This document shows, one piece after another, positions 58,646 through 64,000 of a stretch of DNA of 64,000 bases. Made by a program: the position numbers and the translations under genes. The stretch is from Lichenostomus cassidix (Eukaryota; Chordata; Aves; Passeriformes; Meliphagidae). The notes under the pieces are model-generated. The model worked only from the letters and a program-made list of their open reading frames with translations, was not told where the DNA came from and searched no databases. The DNA lies in assembly GCA_008360975.2 (NCBI GenBank), contig CM039183.1:41841850-41905849 (forward strand), written 5' to 3'. Every line of letters begins with the position of its first letter. Positions within the stretch are counted from its first letter, which is position 1.

Positions 58646-60554
58646 TAGCTAAGTGTTGGAATTTCAGCCTGCTCTAGATGTTCCATTTCCCACATCCAGA
58701 AGAACCTACGTCAGGACATGTGCAGCAGGGAGACATGGTATTAGAATGCCCACACTGCCCAAATGCTTTGTCTATACTGTGGCATCAGATTGCGTGCTTT
58801 AGAAAAACAACCTGATCCTAGAACAGAGATGGATAATGAGACTACTATGTGTGTTGTAACAACTGGCTTAAAAAACAAGTGAATGAGTTGGTGGCTAAAT
58901 TCAGATGAGGATTGTGCTGCACGGAAAGGGTTTGGCTTTTTGGAATGTATAAACCTTGTTTTCCATGGGTTGTGTTGCCTAAATTTAAACTTTTTTTTCC
59001 TTCAGTTGATGTACTAGTAATAGGAATTTTAGCTGCTTTTAGAAAGAAATACAGTTTAAAAAGCTGTACTCATTCCTATCTGTTAGCCATGTTTCTTTAT
59101 TGGCATGTTATTTTTTCAGACATCTCCATTCCTTGTGTTTGTGTTTGCAGACCTTCTGTTCACATGCTTATGTAGATATGATTTCTCTGACACAATTACA
59201 AAGACCAATCTCATTTCTTTTATTTTTGAGCATGTTCTTTTATTAGTGTTCACCCTCCAAACCCAATACCAAAATGTTTTCTCAATAAAGATGTCAAGAC
59301 TTCCAGAATGTTCCTATTGTTTCTTGACTCTCCAACTTTAAACTCATACCTTAAAGGCAATTCCTCTTGTGGTCCTGGGTTTATTTTCTTGCCAATTACT
59401 TTTGTGCATTTCTGCATTTCTGTGCTGGATCAATGTAATGCCAGACAATCTAAAAAAAGCCAGATAACTATCTGTGGAATGATAAATAAATCTGCCACAT
59501 ATAATCTGAAACTAGGCTATAAAGAATAAAAAAAACATTACCATCATCTGACACAGAAGGAGAAAAACATATTGCTGCTGTTGCTGTTGAAACCATTTCT
59601 TGCTGTTCCTAATTACTTTAACTTGAGTTTATCTAGGTTTTGCTAACACCCCACACCAGAAAATTTCTATGAGTGAAAAAAAAACCCCAAACATTTCTTC
59701 TGCCCGTCAGTGTTTCCCAGCAAAATATCAGATCTTCTCCCCTTTTCCATCCCACTCAAGAGCCACTGCTTCTGAGTAGCAAGTATTGCTGAAATTGATT
59801 GCTTTTAAATGAGAAAGTCCTACTATAGGAGGAACTGGCATGTCACAGAAGGGCCACAAAGTTGAACTGTATTGAAATTCTGATTACTTTACCCTTTTTA
59901 CATCATTAACAACAGTTGGGGCAGTAGCAAGAGAGTCAGTCCTCTTACCCAAGCTCAGCAATACAACATCCCACAACAGCAGTAGGGTAATAGGAGTGCT
60001 GTGATGAACTGATGTGTTCATTAGACTACAATCAATGGATAAAACTTCATAATAGAGTAGACCTCACAGGAGCCAAATACCAGTGCTTTAATTGCAGCAG
60101 GTGCTCAGTGCCAGGATATGTATTAAAAGGAAATATCAAATGTTTCAGTGGAATAATAAATCCCTAGAATCAAGTAGACTACAAGAACAAAGCACAAGTT
60201 GCAAAAAGGGAAAAGAAAGGAAAGGGAGCACTTAAGTACTATGCACATTTCCAGCTTTGCAAACTGGAGCTGTACTTCTGAAAGCTGAGAATGTTCCCTG
60301 TTTTCTGGCCTCTTTTGCAGTAATATTGGAGTAGATGCCATCTGAAGCACAGCACTTTTGTGAGGCCAGGGCAGCTCTCTTAATGTCTGTCATGGGCAGA
60401 GAAGTCACAGCTCACAGGCACTTCATCTCTGCTGGGCTGAGTGAGGAGAGAGAGTGCAAGGGATTGGCTGGGAAGGAGTGGGAAGGGATGGGAAGGAGCC
60501 CAGTCCCACTGGCACTCTCCTGCCACTTAGCACAACCACACTGCTCATTTGCAG
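58646..60554. other. Unique non-coding DNA
   Basis: AT-rich, with no gene or repeat family recognised. Open frames at 58.9-59.5 kb are hydrophobic, T-driven and look random. Confidence 0.6.
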
Positions 60555-60877
60555 GCACTGCCATTTTGGGAGCAGGACATGGAAACGAGCTGTCAAGCTT
60601 CCTCTCCTGCAGGGATTTCAGTTGTCTCTGCAGCAGTTCTCCTTCACGAGCTGTTGTTGGCAGAGACAGAATCAGGCTGGGATTTTAGTGAGCTGCACCT
60701 TCTTCCTGCCTCTACAGCTGGGCTTCTGCCCTCACTTCCAGGAGCCACTTTGCATCACAGCTCTCCTTGCATCAGGTGTACACACAGCAGGACCCTCACC
60801 TCAGCAGGCTGCAGCTGTAACACAGACTCCAGGCAAATCCAGCGGGAAAACATACACCTTTTGCTCACTTGGGGCAG
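60555..60877 (+). other. Candidate exon, GC-richer, two open frames
   Basis: An excellent acceptor (CACACTGCTCATTTGCAG) ends at 60554 and a donor GGGCAG|GTGAAG follows 60877. A frame reading ALPFWEQDMETSCQASSP then LLAETESGWDFSELHLL is open through all 323 nt. A second very strong acceptor (ACCTTCTTCCTGCCTCTACAG) ends at 60717, offering a 160-nt alternative in which another frame is also open. Two competing frames weaken the coding case. Confidence 0.2.
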
Positions 60878-62064
60878 GTGAAGAGTGTGGCTTCTGGAGG
60901 TGTTAAGCCCCAAACCCCCACGAGTGTGGTGGAACAATATAAATCAAGTGGGAAAAGAGGGCATTGTGTGGGTGCTACAGCATCAAGCTATGAAAAAAAG
61001 AGCAATTAGTACCATCAGGTCAGGAATTTGTGGGTTTGTGGCCTACTAGACATGCTAAATATGATGTGAGAAGGGATCATTCTAGCATTTGGGACAAATT
61101 CTGTTCTCAATTATTCAGTTTTGCTTCTGCTGAGGTTCTGGGGTGCCCAAATGATGGTGTAGTTGGAAAAAAATGAACAAACCTAGTCCTGATTTTAATC
61201 AGTCCACACACCACTTACTTCAACAGGGGTTATGTAGTTTATATGAGAATTGATTATTTCCTATTGCACACAGTCAAGTTCCCAAAGAAACATACAGTAA
61301 AAACATGCTTAGAAAAGTTAAAGGGAATGGGCTAACAGCAAGTGTCCTCAGCAGTGTCCACTGCCAACAAACACGTGGCTGAGTACAGTGCCCTAAGAAT
61401 AAATGCAAGAGAGGATTATATAAGTAAGAGCAAACCTGTTTAAAAGACTTTGATAAATATGCATATCTGATAGGGTATCTATATACATGTTATTTTGGGC
61501 TTGTTTTTACATACGTGTGGGTAACTAACATGCTTATAGAGAGGGAGATTTGAGTATATAGTTATATTTCAGCAATATTGCAGTGTATATGTGTGAGTTC
61601 CAGTGTATTTGAATACATCCAAATATAAACACACACACATGTGGGACACTCTGATACTTAAAGAAGGTGCCTGTTCCTGTGGTCATGATAATCTCTGTGG
61701 TGGAACTGCATAGTAAGAATATTTTTGTAAGCTTTAAGATTTAAGTTTTCCATATTTCAGACTTCAGAGATCAGTTCAATTTACCATAAGCCGGCAATTT
61801 ACCATAATAAAAGTGGACATGAGCTGCTTATGACTGATCTCTACCTCCTCATGTTGTGTGTCTCCATGTCAAACTCCTGTACCTCTTGGATCTGCCATCC
61901 ACTTCCCTGTGGGCACCCATGCCCTGCCCAGGGCCGTGTGCTCAGCTCTCTTAGCAGGGGACTGCAGTGGAAGCACATCTGCTGTCTCCATGGGTAAAAC
62001 AGGCATCCTGAACATAGCTGAGATTATAAGCTTCCCAATAAAGCACCTTAAGGGTCTGACTCAC

Positions 62065-62123
62065 CTGGATTTGTAGCTTTTACTAGTCCTACTAGATCTC
62101 TTTTCATCTTTGGCTTTATATGA
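62065..62123 (-). other. Candidate internal exon with near-consensus splice sites
   Basis: On the minus strand the acceptor (CAGTTCTCTACTTCTTTAG) ends at 62124 and the donor is CAAATCCAG|GTGAGTCAG, essentially consensus. The 59 nt are open in a strongly basic frame, SYKAKDEKRSSRTSKSYKS plus two bases of an Arg codon. Those two bases join in phase with the exon candidate at 58463, continuing the basic composition as R-FANRRNRLQGK. A second frame is also open. The matching phase and composition are the main support; the intron would be about 3.6 kb. Confidence 0.35.
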
Positions 62124-63092
62124 CTAAAGAAGTAGAGAACTGAAGTTTTTTACTGCTGTGGGAAGAAAAAAGGAGAACAAAGGTGATGATCCAGGCAGAG
62201 CGGACTTGTGCTTTTCTCTGCCACAGGCTCTGCTTTTCATCTTTGGAGAGTCACTTACGCCAGTATTTTCAATATGTGGCTACTGGTTCCTGCTGCTGAA
62301 TATAGGACAACTCATTTCTTTTCTCAGGCTTCAACACCTGTCTTTGTCAGCCTAGTCTGAAGTCCTTAACACGTGGTGCTGCTTATAAAGTTAAGAAGGC
62401 TTTGCACACACCATCAAAGACGAGACAGTTTCAGTAAGAGATGCTCTTCATGCACAGAGTAACTGCGATCAGCAGTGACTGTATCACTTTATATGCACTG
62501 TGCATAAGCTGAATATTATCCACTGCAAATTCTGTTTTAGTGAGACTGCTGTGGGCAATTGTTCCTTTGTGCAAAGTGTCCTGGGAGAGCACAGCTATAG
62601 CTCACTATTGTCTCTTTCTTCCATTGTAGTTGGAGTTCATTTTGTACTTTCTTGAGCTGATAGCTCTGCACCACTATTGGTCCAATACAAATAGGGCAGA
62701 GAGGAAAAAGGACTTGGGATCAGCTCTACTTTCTGTAGCATCCTACTCCATTTTATCAGTTCATTGTTAACAATAGCTGAAGGCAAGGCCTAATGATATG
62801 CTGTTGTTAAGAAGAATGAGTCTAAATGTGTGAGGGAGAATATCATAAAACAGAAACAAAAATAGGGGCAATAATATGAATGTTTTATCTGCTATGAATC
62901 TGTTGAAAGATAATGGATTGTTATTGAACAGCCTAATGAGAATGAATAAAATATGTATGTCATATAAATAAAGGGACTAACTGCAATGGGCTGAGGGTCT
63001 GAAATGGAGCAGGAAGTAGCTTCTGTTTGACTTTACAGGAAAATGCTGATACATGAGTTGCTTTCTGCATGGCTGACAAGAATTCTTTTCAG

Positions 63093-63144
63093 AAGCCCAG
63101 CATTACCAGCCAAGCCTCTGCTGGCAGCTGGACATGGGTCAAAG
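63093..63144 (+). other. Candidate short exon with strong splice sites
   Basis: A branch-like GGCTGACAAG, then ATTCTTTTCAG, ends at 63092. The donor is CAAAG|GTAACAAG. All three frames are open in the 52 nt, one reading KPSITSQASAGSWTWVK. The splice context is among the best in the window but the reading frame is not resolved. It could be a noncoding exon. Confidence 0.22.
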
Positions 63145-64000
63145 GTAACAAGGATTTGCAGGACTGTGGCTTGGGGGCTTTTTGTGAGCTATTTAACATT
63201 CAGAAATAGGAACGAACAGAAGGGGAAACCCTGGATACCAACAGCTAAAATAAGAAAATCTTGATTTTATTTTTCTTTTTCTTCTTGTTTTTAATTTTTT
63301 TTTTTTAGGACATAAGTGGTAACATTTTCATTTAGAACACCACAAAACAAATTATATTTTACCAGCAGGACAGTGCTTTTAGTACTCTCAAGGTGGATGG
63401 TAATAGGAGAAGGAGCCCTAGAGACAAAAGAAAAGCTTCCTACAGGAAATTAAACCCAGGCTTTGCAAATAAGAACAATAGCCTACAATCCAGGTAAAAC
63501 TACAGACACAAATGAATGAATACAAAATGAACATTAGCAGAGCCTGAAGCAGTGACACCTCAAAATACAAAAGAGAGGAGAGTGGCTTCACAGCACCTAC
63601 TGAAATGAATTTATAACAATATGCATACTAATGAACCTGAAACGCCACTTAGTTTTTGCATCCATTATTCATTGTTCAGCTTTATAGGAAAGGCAGCTGT
63701 ACAATGGAACGATTACAGGGAGCATCGCTGGGAGTGGGATGATAACAGGGAGGAAATAGGAACAGCATCTGTTCCTTCACCCCAATCCCCTTGCGTGAAA
63801 ATTACCATAGCATTGGAAAAGGAAAAGGTTGCAAGGAGAGAAACCAGATGAGAGGCTCAAGATGTTTCAGAGGCTTTTTTTTATTCCCCCCTCTGCAATC
63901 TATGGGATCACTGTCCCTGAAGGAGCAGGAGGGGCCAGAGATTAAAAGAAACTCTGTACAAGAACCTGTGCTCTCCTTCAGTTGTCTGAACATGTTTTTA

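Larger units (their letters stand above)
60878..64000. other. Unique non-coding DNA apart from two exon candidates
   Basis: Holds the candidates at 62065-62123 (minus) and 63093-63144 (plus). An 18-bp-period partial duplication of CAATTTACCATAA lies at 61777-61807, a short CA run near 61629 and a T12 run at 63295-63306. No known repeat family seen. Confidence 0.55.

Noticed and set aside
1..64000. tRNA, rRNA, CRISPR array, bacterial operon or endogenous retrovirus
   Set aside because: No cloverleaf boxes, rRNA-like conserved blocks, regularly spaced repeats, ribosome-binding-site-led gene runs, paired LTRs or gag/pol motifs were found by eye on either strand.

Overview
This window looks like nuclear DNA of a bird. 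The evidence is the retrotransposon content: three CR1 LINE pieces, one ending in the ATTCTATG-type octamer tail typical of avian CR1. There are also a few worn ancient-amniote retroposon relics, very low overall repeat density, T/G-rich low-complexity stretches, scarce CpG and no prokaryotic gene organisation. The species cannot be told from the sequence alone. No tRNA, rRNA, CRISPR array, known protein family or near-complete mobile element was recognised. The region is best read as intergenic or long-intron DNA. Every host-gene call below is a candidate exon inferred from splice-site pattern, open frame and codon/CpG texture, not from homology.

Layout. 1-6.2 kb: unique AT-rich sequence with one 25-bp tandem duplication and a weak candidate exon at 2.8 kb. 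6.2-12.1 kb: a TAC microsatellite, an ancient retroposon relic, a T8G15 homopolymer junction and a MIR-like relic near 12.0 kb. 12-29 kb: mostly featureless, with scattered candidate exons, a cluster of three adjacent hairpins at 22.1 kb and a Z-DNA-prone tract at 23.26 kb. 29.54-29.76 kb: the 3' end of a CR1 element on the + strand. 32.0-33.4 kb: a coding-like CpG-retaining segment, followed by a GC-rich Cys/Pro-rich open frame that is the longest in the window. 36-40 kb: simple repeats, a 26-bp tandem duplication and a long polypyrimidine/TG tract. 41.3-44.2 kb: a tiny CR1 tail and a 1-kb decayed CR1 reverse-transcriptase fragment, both on the - strand. 45-53 kb: AT-rich sequence with homeobox-like motifs, several candidate exons, a one-base-loop G-quadruplex motif and an ancient retroposon tail. 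55-64 kb: an AT/GT microsatellite, another ancient relic and several candidate exons on both strands.

The best lead for an unannotated gene is a phase-compatible exon pair on the - strand. One part is a 59-nt exon at 62123-62065 with excellent splice sites. The other is an open terminal-exon-like segment at 58463-58100 with CpG-containing, GC3-rich codons and an AATAAA about 390 nt downstream. The next best are a + strand segment at 32031-32232 and a + strand pair at 42527-42584 / 46486-46704. None has a recognised family, so no joint function can be proposed. Splice-like pairs around short open frames arise by chance many times in 64 kb searched on two strands, so most low-confidence exon entries are expected to be false. 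RNA-seq or a cross-species alignment would decide them.
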